A DNA stretch of 64,000 nucleotides, from contig CM055819.1 of the NCBI GenBank assembly GCA_029582265.1, positions 8,182,135 through 8,246,134 on the forward strand, written 5' to 3'. The notes below the pieces were generated by a model, which saw only the letters and a program-made list of their open reading frames with translations, was not told the origin of the DNA and made no database searches. A program made the position numbers and the translations under genes. Below, in pieces: positions 1 through 15,000 of this stretch. Source of the DNA: Zoroaster sp. YZ-2022. Taxonomy: Eukaryota > Echinodermata > Asteroidea > Forcipulatida > Zoroasteridae. Position 1 is the stretch's first letter. The number at the start of each line of letters is the position of its first letter.

Positions 1-3000
1 AGGGAGGCCGATAATTTTTTATCTAAATTAAAGCGTAGGTTCTCCCCTTTAAGAAAAACACCATACTTTTGAATTTGGATAATTATTTCGTACCTTAAAC
101 GGCCTCCATGGACAGATAGCCTTCTGTAAAATACCGTCAACTTGCATGCGGTTTCACCGCAAACAATACAGCACTATACAGTGTTACAAAAAAAAACATT
201 TCTATGGTTGGGAATAACCTTTAAAGTTTTCAAGGAAGGCCGATAATTTTATATCTAAATTAAAGCTTAGGTTCTCCCCTTTCAGAAAAACCCAAAACTT
301 TTGAATTTGGATAATTATTTCGTACCTTAAACGGCCTCCATGGACACATAGCCCTCTGTAAAATACCGCCAACTTGCATGCGGTTTCACCGCAAACAATT
401 CAGCACTATACAGTGTTACAAAAAAAATATTTCTATGGTTGGGAATAACTTTTAAAGTTTTCAAGGGAGGCCGATAATTTGATATCTAAATTAAAGCTTA
501 GGTTCTCCCCTTTCAGAAAAACACCATACTTTTGAATTTGGATAATTATTTCGTACCTTAAACGGCCTCCATGGACAAATAGCCCTCTGTAAAATACCGT
601 CAACTTGCATGCGGTTTCACCGCAAACAATACAGCACTATACAGTGTTACAAAAAGAAACATTTCTATGGTTGGGAATAACTTTTAAAGTTTTCAAGGGA
701 GGCCGATAATTTTATATCTAAATTAAAGCTTAGGTTCTCCCCTTTCAGAAAAACACCATACTTTTGAATTTGGATAATTATTTCGTACCTTAAACGGCCT
801 CCATGGACAAATAGCCCTCTGTAAAATACCGTCAACTTGCATGCGGTTTCACCGCAAACAATAGAGCACTATACACTGTTACAAAAAGAAACATTTCTAT
901 GGTTGGGAATAACTTTTAAAGTTTTAAAGGGAGGCCGATAATTTTATATCTAAATTAAAGCTTAGGTTCTCCCCTTTCAGAAAAATCCAAAACTTTTGAA
1001 TTTGGATAATTATTTCGTACTTAAACGGCCTCCATGGACAGATAGCCTTCTGTAAAATACCGTCAACTTGCATGCGGTTTCACCGCAAACAATACAGCAC
1101 TATACAGTGTTACAAAAATAAACATTTCTATGGTTGGGAATAACTTTTAAAGTTTTCAAGGGAGGCCGATAATTTTATATCTAAATTAAAGCTTAGGTAC
1201 TCCCCTTTCAGAAAAATACCATACTTTTGAATTTGGATAATTATTTCGTACCTTAAACGGCCTCCAAGGACACATAGTCCTCTGTAAAATACCGTCAACT
1301 TGCATGCGGTTTCACCGCAAACAATACAGCACTATACAGTCTTACAAAAAAAACATTTCTATGTTTGGGAATAACTTTTAAAGTTTTCAAGTGAGGCCGA
1401 AAATTTGTTATCTAAATTAAAGCGTAGGTTCTCCCCTTTAAGAAAAACACCACACTTTTGAATTTGGATAATTATTTCGTACCTTAAACGGCCTCCATGG
1501 CCACATAGCCCTCTGTAAAATAGCGTCAACTTGCATGCGGTTTCACCGCAAACAATACAGCACTATACAGTGTTACAAAAAAAACATTTCTATGGTTGGG
1601 AATAACTTTTAAAGTTTTCAAGGGAGGCCGATAATTTTATATCTAAATTAAAGCTTAGGTTCTCCCCTTTCAGAAAAAATACCATACTTTTGAATTTGGA
1701 TAATTATTTCGTACCTTAAACGGCCTCCATGGACATAGTCCTCTGTAAATACCGTCAACTTGCATGCGGTTTCACCGCAAACAATACAGCACTATACAGT
1801 GTTACAAAAAAACATTTCTATGGTTGGGAATAACTTTTAAAGTTTTCAAGGAGGCCGATAATTTTATATCTAAATTAAAGCTTAGGTTATCCCATTTCAT
1901 AAAAACACCATACTTTTGAATTTGGATAATTATTTCGTACCTTAAACGGCCTCCATGGACACATAGCCCTCTGTAAAATACCGTCAACTTGCATGCGGTT
2001 TCACCGCAAAGAATACAGCACTATACAGTGTTACAAAAAAACATTTCTATGGTTGGGAATAACTTTTAAAGTTTTCAAGGGAGGCCGATAATTTTATATC
2101 TAAATTAAAGCTTAGGTTCTCCCCTTTCAGAAAAACACCATACTTTTGAATTTGGATAATTATTTCGTACCTTAAACGGCCTCCATGGACACATAGCCCT
2201 CTGTAAAAATACCGTCAACTTGCATGCGGTTTCACCGCAAACAATACAGCACTATACAGTGTTACAAAAAACATTTCTATGGTTGGGAATAACTTTTAAA
2301 GTTTTCAAGGGAGGCCGATAATTTTATATCTAAATTAAAGCTTAGGTTCTCCCCTTTCAGAAAAACACCATACTTTTGAATTTGGATAATTATTTCGTAC
2401 CTTAACGGCCTCCATGGACAAATAGCCCTCTGTAAAATACCGTCAACTTGCATGCGGTTTCACCGCAAACAATACAGCACTATACAGTGTTACAAAAAAA
2501 AAACATTTCTATGGTTGGGAATAACTTTTAAAGTTTTCAAGGGAGGCCGATAATTTTATATCTAAATTAAAGCTTAGGTTCTCCCCTTTCAGAAAAACCC
2601 AATACTTTTGAATTTGGATAATTATTTCGTACCTTAAACGGCCTCCATGGACAGATAGCCTTCTGTAAAATACCGTCAACTTGCATGCGGTTTCACCGCA
2701 AACAATACAGCACTATACAGTGTTACAAAAAAACCATTTCTATGGTTGGGAATAACCTTTAAAGTTTTCAAGGGAGGCCGATAATTTTATATCTAAATTA
2801 AAGCTTAGGTTCTCCCCTTTCAGAAAAACCCAAAACTTTTGAATTTGGATAATTATTTCGTACCTTAAACGGCCTCCATGGACACATAGCCCTCTGTAAA
2901 ATACCGTCAACTTGCATGCGGTTTCACCGCAAACAATACAGCACTATACAGTGTTACAAAAAAAACATTTCTATGGTTGGGAATAACTTTTAAAGTTTTC

Positions 3001-6000
3001 AAGGGAGGCCGATAATTTTATATCTAAATTAAAGCTTAGGTTCTCCCCTTTCAGAAAAACACCATACTTTTGAATTTGGATAATTATTTCGTACCTTAAA
3101 CGGCCTCCATGGACACATAGCCCTCTGTAAAATACCGTCAACTTGCATGCGGTTTCACCGCAAACAATACAGCACTATACAGTGTTACAAAAAAACATTT
3201 CTAGGGTTGGGAATAACTTTTAAAGTTTTCAAGGAAGGCCGATAATTTTATATCTAAATTAAAGCTTAGGTTCTCCCCTTTCAGAAAAACACCATACTTT
3301 TGAATTTGGATAATTATTTCGTACCTTAAACGGCCTCCATGGACAGATAGCCCTCTGTAAAATACCGTCAACTTGCATGCGGTTTCACCGCAAACAATAC
3401 AGCACTATACAGTGTTACAAAAAAACATTTCTATGGTTGGGAATAACTTTTAAAGTTTTCAAGGGAGGCCGATAATTTTATATCTAAATTAAAGCTTAGG
3501 TTCTCCCCTTTCAGAAAAACCCAAAACTTTTGAATTTGGATAATTATTTCGTACCTTAAACGGCCTCCATGGACACATAGCCCTCTGTAAAATACCGTCA
3601 ACTTGCATGCGGTTTCACCGCAAACAATTCAGCACACTATACAGTGTTACAAAAAAATATTTCTAATGTTGGGAATAACTTTTAAAGTTTTCAAGGGAGG
3701 CCGATAATTTAATATCTAAATTAAAGCTTAGGTTCTCCCCTTTCAGAAAAACACCATACTTTTGAATTTGGATAATTATTTCGTACCTTAAACGGCCTCC
3801 ATGGACAAATAGCCCTCTGTAAAATACCGTCAACTTGCATGCGGTTTCACCGCAAACAATACAGCACTATACAGTGTTACAAAAGAAACATTTCTATGGT
3901 TGGGAATAACTTTTAAAGTTTTCAAGGGAGGCCGATAATTTTATATCTAAATTAAAGCTTAGGTTCTCCCCTTTCAGAAAAACACCATACTTTTGAATTT
4001 GGATAATTATTTCGTACCTTAAACGGCCTCCATGGACAGCCCTCTGTAAAATACCGTCAACTTGCATGCGGTTTCACCGCAAACAATAGAGCACTATACA
4101 CTGTTACAAAAGAAACATTTCTATGGTTGGGAATAACTTTTAAAGTTTTAAAGGGAGGCCGATAATTTTATATCTAAATTAAAGCTTAGGTTCTCCCCTT
4201 TCAGAAAAATCCAAAACTTTTGAATTTGGATAATTATTTCGTACCTTAAACGGCCTCCATGGACAGATAGCCTTCTGTAAAATACCGTCAACTTGCATGC
4301 GGTTTCACCGCAAACAATACAGCACTATACAGTGTTACAAAAAAAAACATTTCTATGGTTGGGAATAACTTTTAAAGTTTTCAAGGGAGGCCGATAATTT
4401 TATATCTAAATTAAAGCTTAGGTACTCCCCTTTCAGAAAAATACCATACTTTTGAATTTGGATAATTATTTCGTACCTTAAACGGCCTCCATGGACACAT
4501 AGCCCTCTGTAAAATACCGTCAACTTGCATGCGGTTTCACCGCAAACAATACAGCACTATACAGTCTTACAAAAAAAACATTTCTATGTTTGGGAATAAC
4601 TTTTAAAGTTTTCAAGTGAGGCCGAAAATTTGTTATCTAAATTAAAGCGTAGGTTCTCCCCTTTAAGAAAAACACCACACTTTTGAATTTGGATAATTAT
4701 TTCGTACCTTAAACGGCCTCCATGGCCACATAGCCCTCTGTAAAATAGCGTCAACTTGCATGCGGTTTCACCGCAAACAATACAGCACTATACAGTGTTA
4801 CAAAAAAAACATTTCTATGGTTGGGAATAACTTTTAAAGTTTTCAAGGGAGGCCGATAATTTTATATCTAAATTAAAGCTTAGGTTCTCCCCTTTCAGAA
4901 AAACACCATACTTTTGAATTTGGATAATTATTTCGTACCTTAAACGGCCTCCATGGACACATAGCCCTCTGTAAAATACCGTCAACTTGCATGCGGTTTC
5001 ACCGCAAACAATACAACAATATAGTGTTACAAAAAAAAATATTTCTATGGTTGGGAATAACTTTTAAAGTTTTCAAGGGAGGCCGATAATTTTATATCTA
5101 AATTAAAGCTTAGGTTCTCCCCTTTCAGAAAAACACCATACTTTTGAATTTGGATAATTATTTCGTACCTTAAACGGCCTCCATGGACACATAGCCCTCT
5201 GTAAAATACCGTCAACTTGCATGCGGTTTCACCGCAAACAATACAGCACTATACAGTGTTACAAAAAAAACATTTCTATGGTTGGGAATAACTTTTAAAG
5301 TTTTCAAGGGAGGCCGATAATTTTATATCTAAATTAAAGCTTAGGTTCTCCCCTTTCAGAAAAACCCAAAACTTTTGAATTTGGATAATTATTTCGTACC
5401 TTAAACGGCCTCCATGGACACATAGCCCTCTGTAAAATACCGTCAACTTGCATGCGGTTTCACCGCAAACAATACAGCACTATACAGTGTTACAAAAAAA
5501 AACATTTCTATGGTTGGGAATAACTTTTAAAGTTTTCAAGGGAGGCCGATAATTTTATATCTAAATTAAAGCTTAGGTTCTCCCCTTTCAGAAAAACACC
5601 AAACTTTTGAATTTGGATAATTATTTCGTACCTTAAACGGCCTCCATGGACACATAGCCCTCTGTAAAATACCGTCAACTTGCATGCGGTTTCACCGCAA
5701 ACAATACAGCACTATACAGTGTTACAAAAAAACATTTCTATGGTTGGGAATAACTTTTAAAGTTTTCAAGGGAGGCCGATAATTTTATATCTAAATTAAA
5801 GCTTAGGTTCTCTCCTTTCAGAAAAACACCATACTTTTGAATTTGGATAATTATTTCGTACCTTAAACGGCCTCCATGGACAAATAGCCCTCTGTAAAAT
5901 ACCGTCAACTTGCATGCGGTTTCACCGCAAACAATACAGCACTATACAGTGTTACAAAAAAACATTTCTATGGTTGGGAATAACTTTTAAAGTTTTCAAG

Positions 6001-9000
6001 GGAGGCCGATAATTTTATATCTAAATTAAAGCTTAGGTTCTCCAATTTCAGAAAAACACCATACTTTTGAATTTGGATAATTATTTCGTACCTTAAACGG
6101 CCTCCATGGACACATAGCCCTCTGTAAAATACCGTCAACTTGCATGCGGTTTCACCGCAAACAATACAGCACTATACAGTGTTACAAAAAAACATTTCTA
6201 TGGTTGGGAATAACTTTTAAAGTTTTCAAGGGAGGCCGATAATTTTTTATCTAAATTAAAGCGTAGGTTCTCCCCTTTAAGAAAAACACCATACTTTTGA
6301 ATTTGGATAATTATTTCGTACCTTAAACGGCCTCCATGGACAGATAGCCTTCTGTAAAATACCGTCAACTTGCATGCGGTTTCACCGCAAACAATACAGC
6401 ACTATACAGTGTTACAAAAAAACATTTCTAGGGTTGGGAATAACTTTTAAAGTTTTCAAGGGAGGCCGATAATTTTATATCTAAATTAAAGCTTAGGTAC
6501 TCCCCTTTCAGAAAAACACCATACTTTTGAATTTGGATAATTATTTCGTACCTTAAACGGCCTCCATGGACACATAGCCCTCTGTAAAATACCGTCAACT
6601 TGCATGCGGTTTCACCGCAAACAATACAGCACTATACAGTGTTACAAAAAACATTTCTATGGTTGGGAATAACTTTTAAAGTTTTCAAGTGAGGCCGATA
6701 ATTTTATATCTAAATTAAAGCTTAGGTTCTCCCCTTTCAGAAAAACACCATACTTTTGAATTTGGATAATTATTTCGTACCTTAAACGGCCTCCATGGAC
6801 ACATAGCACTGTAAAATACCGTCAACTTGCATGCGGTTTCACCGCAAACAATACAGCACTATACAGTGTTACAAAACAAACATTTCTAGGCTTGGGAATA
6901 ACTTTTAAAGTTTTCAAGAGGCCGATAATTTTATATCTAAATTAAAGCTTAGGTTCTCCCCTTTCAGAAAAACACCATACTTTTGAATTTGGATAATTAT
7001 TTCGTACCTTAAACGGCCTCCATGGACAAATAGCCCTCTGTAAAATACCGTCAACTTGCATGCGGTTTCACCGCAAACAATACAGCACTATACAGTGTTA
7101 CAAAAAAACATTTCTATGGTTGGGAATAACTTTTAAAGTTTTCAAGGGAGGCCGATAATTTTATATCTAAATTAAAGCTTAGGTTCTCCCCTTTCAGAAA
7201 AACACCATACTTTTGAATTTGGATAATTATTTCGTACCTTAAACGGCCTCCATGGACAAATAGCCCTCTGTAAAATACCGTCAACTTGCATGCGGTTTCA
7301 CCGCAAACAATACAGCACTATACAGTGTTACAAAAGAAACATTTCTATGGTTGGGAATAGCTTTTAAAGTTTTAAGGGAGGCCGATAATTTTATATCTAA
7401 ATTAAAGCTTAGGTTCTCCCCTTTCAGAAAAACCCAAAACTTTTGAATTTGGATAATTATTTCGTACCTTAAACGGCCTCCATGGACAGATAGCCTTCTG
7501 TAAAATACCGTCAACTTGCATGCGGTTTCACCGCAAACAATACAGCACTATACAGTGTTACAAAAGAAACATTTCTATGGTTGGGAATAGCTTTTAAAGT
7601 TTTAAGGGAGGCCGATAATTTTATATCTAAATTAAAGCTTAGGTTCTCCCCTTTCAGAAAAATACCATACTTTTGAATTTGGATAATTATTTCGTACCTT
7701 AAACGGCCTCCATGGACACATAGCCCTCTGTAAAATACCGTCAACTTGCATGCGGTTTCACCGCAAACAATACAGCACTATACAGTGTTACAAAAAAAAC
7801 ATTTCTATGGTTGGGAATAACTTTTAAAGTTTTCAAGGAGCCGCCGATAATTTTATATCTAAATTAAAGCTTAGGTTCTCCCCTTTCAGAAAAACACCAT
7901 ACTTTTGAATTTGGATAATTATTTCGTACCTTAAACGGCCTCCATGGACAAATAGCCCTCTGTAAAATACCGTCAACTTGCATGCGGTTTCACCGCAAAC
8001 AATACATCACTATACAGTGTTACAAAAAAAACATTTCTATGGTTGGGAATAACTTTTAAAGTTTTAAAGGCAGGCCGAAAAATTTATATCTAAATTAAAA
8101 GCTTAGGTTCTCCCTTTCAGAAAAATCAAAACTTTTGAATTTGGATAATTATTTCGTACCTTAAACGGCCTCCATGGACAGATAGCCCTCTGTAAATACT
8201 CAACTTGCATGCGGTTTCACCGCAAACAATACAACACTATACAGTGTACAAAAAAACATTTCTATGGTTGGGAATAACTTTTAAAGTTTTCAAGGAGGCC
8301 GATAATTTTATATCTAAATTAAAGCTTAGGTTCTCCCCTTTCAGAAAAAACCATACTTTTGAATTTGGATAATTATTTCGTACCTTAAACGGCCTCCATG
8401 GACACATAGCCCTCTGTAAAATACCGTCAACTTGCATGCGGTTTCACCGCAAACAATACAGCACTATACAGTGGTACAAAAAACATTTCTATGGTTGGGA
8501 ATAACTTTTAAAGTTTTCATGGGAGGCCGATAATTTTATATCTAAATTAAAGCTTAGGTTCTCCCTTTCAGAAAAACACCATACTTTTGAATTTGGATAA
8601 TTATTTCGTACCTTAAACGGCCTCCATGGACACATAGCCCTCTGTAAAATACCGTCAACTTGCATGCGGTTTCACCGCAAACAATACAGCACTATACAGT
8701 GTTACAAAAAAAACATTTCTATGGTTGGGAATAACTTTTAAAGTTTTCAAGGGAGGCCGATAATTTTATATCTAAATTAAAGCTTAGGTTCTCCCCTTTC
8801 AGAAAAACACCATACTTTTGAATTTGGATAATTATTTCGTACCTTAAACGGCCTCCATGGACAAATAGCCCTCTGTAAAATACCGTCAACTTGCATGCGG
8901 TTTCACCGCAAACAATACAGCACTATACAGTGTTACAAAAAAAACATTTCTATGGTTGGGAATAACTTTTAAAGTTTTCAAGGAAGGCCGATAATTTTAT

Positions 9001-12000
9001 ATCTAAATTAAAGCTTAGGTTCTCCCCTTTCAGAAAAACACCATACTTTTGAATTTGGATAATTATTTCGTACCTTAAACGGCCTCCATGGACACATAGC
9101 CCTCTGTAAAATACCGTCAACTTGCATGCGGTTTCACCGCAAACAATACAGCACTATACAGTGTTACAAAAAAAACATTTCTATGGTTGGGAATAACTTT
9201 TAAAGTTTTAAAGGGAGGCCGATAATTTTATATCTAAATTAAAGCTTAGGTTCTCCCCTTTCAGAAAAATCCAAAACTTTTGAATTTGGATAATTATTTC
9301 GTACCTTAAACGGCCTCCATGGACAGATAGCCTTCTGTAAAATACCGTCAACTTGCATGCGGTTTCACCGCAAACAATACAGCACTATACAGTGTTACAA
9401 AAAAAAACATTTCTATGGTTGGGAATAACTTTTAAAGTTTTCAAGGGAGGCCGATAATTTTATATCTAAATTAAAGCTTAGGTACTCCCCTTTCAGAAAA
9501 AAACACCATACTTTTGAATTTGGATAATTATTTCGTACCTTAAACGGCCTCCATGGACACATAGTCCTCTGTAAAATACCGTCAACTTGCATGCGGTTTC
9601 ACCGCAAACAATACAGCACTATACAGTGTTACAAAAAAACATTTCTATGGTTGGGAATAACTTTTAAAGTTTTCAAGGGAGGCCGATAATTTTATATCTA
9701 AATTAAAGCTTAGGTTCTCCCCTTTCAGAAAAACACCATACTTTTGAATTTGGATAATTATTTCGTACCTTAAACGGCCTCCATGGACACATAGCCCTCT
9801 GTAAAATACCGTCAACTTGCATGCGGTTTCACCGCAAACAATACAGCACTATACAGTGTTACAAAAAAAACATTTCTATGGTTGGGAATAACTTTTAAAG
9901 TTTTCAAGGGAGGCCGATAATTTTATATCTAAATTAAAGCTTAGGTTCTCCCCTTTCAGAAAAACCCAAAACTTTTGAATTTGGATAATTATTTCGTACC
10001 TTAAACGGCCTCCATGGACAGATAGCCTTCTGTAAAATACCGTCAACTTGCATGCGGTTTCACCGCAAACAATACAGCACTATACAGTGTTACAAAAAAA
10101 AACATTTCTATGGTTGGGAATAACTTTTAAAGTTTTCAAGGGAGGCCGATAATTTTATATCTAAATTAAAGCTTAGGTTCTTCCCTTTCAGAAAATCACC
10201 ATACTTTTGAATTTGGATAATTATTTCGTACCTTAAACGGCCTCCATGGACACATAGTCCTCTGTAAAATACCGTCAACTTGCATGCGGTTTCACCGCAA
10301 ACAATACAGCACTATACAGTGTTACAAAAAAAAACATTACTATGGTTGGGAATAACTTTTAAAGTTTTCAAGGGAGGCCGATAATTTTTTATCTAAATTA
10401 AAGCGTAGGTTCTCCCCTTTAAGAAAAACACCATACTTTTGAATTTGGATAATTATTTCGTACCTTAAACGGCCTCCATGGACACATAGCCCTCTGTAAA
10501 ATACCGTCAACTTGCATGCGGTTTCACCGCAAACAATACAGCACTATACAGTGTTACAAAAAAAACATTTCTATGGTTGGGAATAACTTTTAAAGTTTTC
10601 AAGGGAGGCCGATAATTTTATATCTAAATTAAAGCTTAGGTTCTCCCCTTTCAGAAAAACCCAATACTTTTGAATTTGGATAATTATTTCGTACCTTAAA
10701 CGGCCTCCATGGACACATAGCGCTCTGCAAAATACGGTCAACTAGCATGCGGTTTCACCGCAAACAATACAGCACTATACAGTGTTACAAAAAAAACATT
10801 ACTATGGTTGGGAATAACTTTTAAAGTTTTCAAGGGAGGCCGATAATTTTTTATCTAAATTAAAGCTTAGGTTCTCCCCTTTAAGAAAAACACCATACTT
10901 TTGAATTTGGATAATTATTTCGTACCTTAAACGGCCTCCATGGACAGATAGCCTTCTGTAAAATACCGTCAACTTGCATGCGGTTTCACCGCAAACAATA
11001 CAGCACTATACAGTGTTACAAAAAAAAACATTTCTATGGTTGGGAATAACCTTTAAAGTTTTCAAGGGAGGCCGATAATTTTATATCTAAAATAAAGCTT
11101 AGGTTCTCCCCTTTCAGAAAAACCCAAAACTTTTGAATTTGGATAATTATTTCGTACCTTAAACGGCCTCCATGGACACATAGCCCTCTGTAAAATACCG
11201 TCAACTTGCATGCGGTTTCACCGCAAACAATACAGCACTATACAGTGTTACAAAAAAACATTTCTAGGGTTGGGAATAACTTTTAAAGTTTTCAAGGGAG
11301 GCCGATAATTTTATATCTAAATTAAAGCTTAGGTTCTCCCCTTTCAGAAAAACCCAAAACTTTTGAATTTGGATAATTATTTCGTACCTTAAACGGCCTC
11401 CATGGACACATAGCCCTCTGTAAAATACCGTCAACTTGCATGCGGTTTCACCGCAAACAATACAGCACTATACCATGTTACAAAAAAAACATTTCTATGG
11501 TTGGGAATAACTTTTAAAGTTTTCAAGGGAGGCCGATAATTTTATATCTAAATTAAAGCTTAGGTTCTCCCCTTTCAGAAAAACACCATACTTTTGAATT
11601 TGGATAATTATTTCGTACCTTAAACGGCCTCCATGGACAAATAGCCCTTTGTAAAATACCGCCAACTTGCATCAGGTTTCACCGCAAACAATACAGCACT
11701 ATACAGTGTTACAAAAAAAACATTTCTATGGTTGGGAATAACTTTTAAAGTTTTCAAGGGAGGCCGATAATTTTATATCTAAATTAAAGCTTAGGTTCTC
11801 CCCTTTCAGAAAAACACCATACTTTTGAATTTGGATAATTATTTCGTACCTTAAACGGCCTCCATGGACACATAGCCCTCTGTAAAATACGGTCAACTTG
11901 CATGCGGTTTCACCGCAAACAATACAGCACTATACAGTGTTACAAAAAAACATTTCTAGGGTTGGGAATAACTTTTAAAGTTTTCAAGGGAGGCCGATAA

Positions 12001-15000
12001 TTTTATATCTAAATTAAAGCTTAGGTTCTCCCCTTTCAGAAAAACACCATACTTTTGAATTTGGATAATTATTTCGTACCTTAAACGGCCTCCATGGACA
12101 AATAGCCCTCTGTAAAATACCGTCAACTTGCATGCGGTTTCACCGCAAACAATAGAGCACTATACACTGTTACAAAAAGAAACATTTCTATGGTTGGGAA
12201 TAACTTTTAAAGTTTTAAAGGGAGGCCGATAATTTTATATCTAAATTAAAGCTTAGGTTCTCCCCTTTCAGAAAAACCCAAAACTTTTGAATTTGGATAA
12301 TTATTTCGTACCTTAAACGGCCTCCATGGACACATAGCCCTCTGTAAAATACCGTCAACTTGCATGCGGTTTCACCGCAAACAATACAGCACTATACAGT
12401 GTTACAAAAAAACATTTCTAGGGTTGGGAATAACTTTTAAAGTTTTCAAGGGAGGCCGATAATTTTATATCTAAATTAAAGCTTAGGTTCTCCCCTTTCA
12501 GAAAAACACCATACTTTTGAATTTGGATAATTATTTCGTACCTTAAACGGCCTCCATGGACAAATAGCCCTCTGTAAAATACCGTCAACTTGCATGCGGT
12601 TTCACCGCAAACAATACAGCACTATACAGTGTTACAAAAAAAACATTTCTATGGTTGGGAATAACTTTTAAAGTTTTCAAGGGAGGCCGATAATTTTATA
12701 TCTAAATTAAAGCTTAGGTTCTCCCCTTTCAGAAAAACCCAATACTTTTGAATTTGGATAATTATTTCGTACCTTAAACGGCCTCCATGGACACATAGCG
12801 CTCTGTAAAATACGGTCAACTTGCATGCGGTTTCACCGCAAACAATACAGCACTATACAGTGTTACAAAAAGAAACATTTCTATGGTTGGGAATAACTTT
12901 TAAAGTTTTAAAGGGAGGCCGATAATTTTATATCTAAATTAAAGCTTAGGTTCTCCCCTTTCAGAAAAACCCAATACTTTTGAATTTGGATAATTATTTC
13001 GTACCTTAAACGGCCTCCATGGACACTTAGCCCTGTGTAAAATACGGTCAACTTGCATGCGGTTTCACCGCAAACAATACAGCACTATACAGTGTTACAA
13101 AAAAAAACATTTCTATGGTTGGGAATAACTTTTAAAGTTTTCAAGGGAGGCCGATAATTTTATATCTAAATTAAAGCTTAGGTTCTCCCCTTTCAGAAAA
13201 AATACCATACTTTTGAATTTGGATAATTATTTCGTACCTTAAACGGCCTCCATGGACACATAGCCCTCTGTAAAATACCGTCAACTTGCATGCGGTTTCA
13301 CCGCAAACAATACAGCACTATACACTGTTACAAAAAAAAATTTCTATGGTTGGGAATAACTTTTAAAGTTTTCAAGGGAGGCCGATAATTTTATATCTAA
13401 ATTAAAGCTTAGGTTCTCCCCTTTCAGAAAAACCCAAAACTTTTGAATTTGGATAATTATTTCGTACCTTAAACGGCCTCCATGGACACATAGCCCTCTG
13501 TAAAATACCGTCAACTTGCATGCGGTTTCACCGCAAACAATACAGCACTATACACTGTTACGAAAGAAACATTTCTATGGTTGGGAATAACTTTTAAAGT
13601 TTTAAAGGGAGGCCGATAATTTTATATCTAAATTAAAGCTTAGGTTCTCCCCTTTCAGAAAAATCCAAAACTTTTGAATTTGGATAATTATTTCGTACCT
13701 TAAACGGCCTCCATGGACAGATAGCCTTCTGTAAAATACCGTCAACTTGCATGCGGTTTCACCGCAAACAATACAGCACTATACAGTGTTACAAAAAAAA
13801 ACATTTCTATGGTTGGGAATAACTTTTAAAGTTTTCAAGGGAGGCCGATAATTTTATATCTAAATTAAAGCGTAGGTTCTCCCCTTTCAGAAAAAATACC
13901 ATACTTTTGAATTTGGATAATTATTTCGTACCTTAAACGGCCTCCATGGACACATAGCCCTCTGTAAAATACCGTCAACTTGCATGCGGTTTCACCGCAA
14001 ACAATACAGCACTATACAGTGTTACAAAAAAAACATTTCTATGTTTGGGAATAACTTTTAAAGTTTTCAAGTGAGGCCGAAATTTTTTAATCTAAATTAA
14101 AGCGTAGGTTCTCCCCTTTAAGAAAAACACCACACTTTTGAATTTGGATAATTATTTCGTACCTTAAACGGCCTCCATGGACACATAGCCCTCTGTAAAA
14201 TACCGTCAACTTGCATGCGGTTTCACCGCAAACAATACAGCACTATACAGTGTTACAAAAAAACATTTCTATGGTTGGGAATAACTTTTAAAGTTTTAAA
14301 GGGAGGCCGATAATTTTATATCTAAATTAAAGCTTAGGTTCTCCCCTTTCAGAAAACACCATACTTTTGAATTTGGATAATTATTTCGTACCTTAAACGG
14401 CCTCCATGGACACATAGCCCTCTGTAAAATACCGTCAACTTGCATGCGGTTTCACCGCAAACAATACAGCACTATACACTGTTACAAAAAAAACATTTCT
14501 ATGGTTGGGAATAACTTTTAAAGTTTTTAAGGGAGGCCGATAATTTTATATCTAAATTAAAGCTTAGGTTCTCCCCTTTCAGAAAAACCCAATACTTTTG
14601 AATTTGGATAATTATTTCGTACCTTAAACGGCCTCCATGGACACATAGCCCTCTGTAAAATATCGTCAACTTGCATGCGGTTTCACCGCAAACAATACAG
14701 CACTATACAATGTTACAAAAAAAACATTTCTATGGTTGGGAATAACTTTTAAAGTTTTAAAGGGAGGCCGATAATTTTATATCTAAATTAAAGCTTAGGT
14801 TCTCCCCTTTCAGAAAAATCCAATACTTTTGAATTTGGATAATTATTTCGTACCTTAAACGGCCTCCATGGACAGATAGCCTTCTGTAAAATACCGTCAA
14901 CTTGCATGCGGTTTCACCGCAAACAATACAGCACTATACAGTGTTACAAATAAAAAACATTTCTATGGTTGGGAATAACTTTTAAAGTTTTGAAGGGAGC

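Noticed and set aside
96..115. CENP-B-box-like TTCGTACCTTAAACGG in satellite monomers
   Set aside because: The spacing between TTCG and CGG is two bases longer than in the CENP-B box, the last G of CGGG is missing, and subfamily B loses the TTCG. Not a credible CENP-B site.
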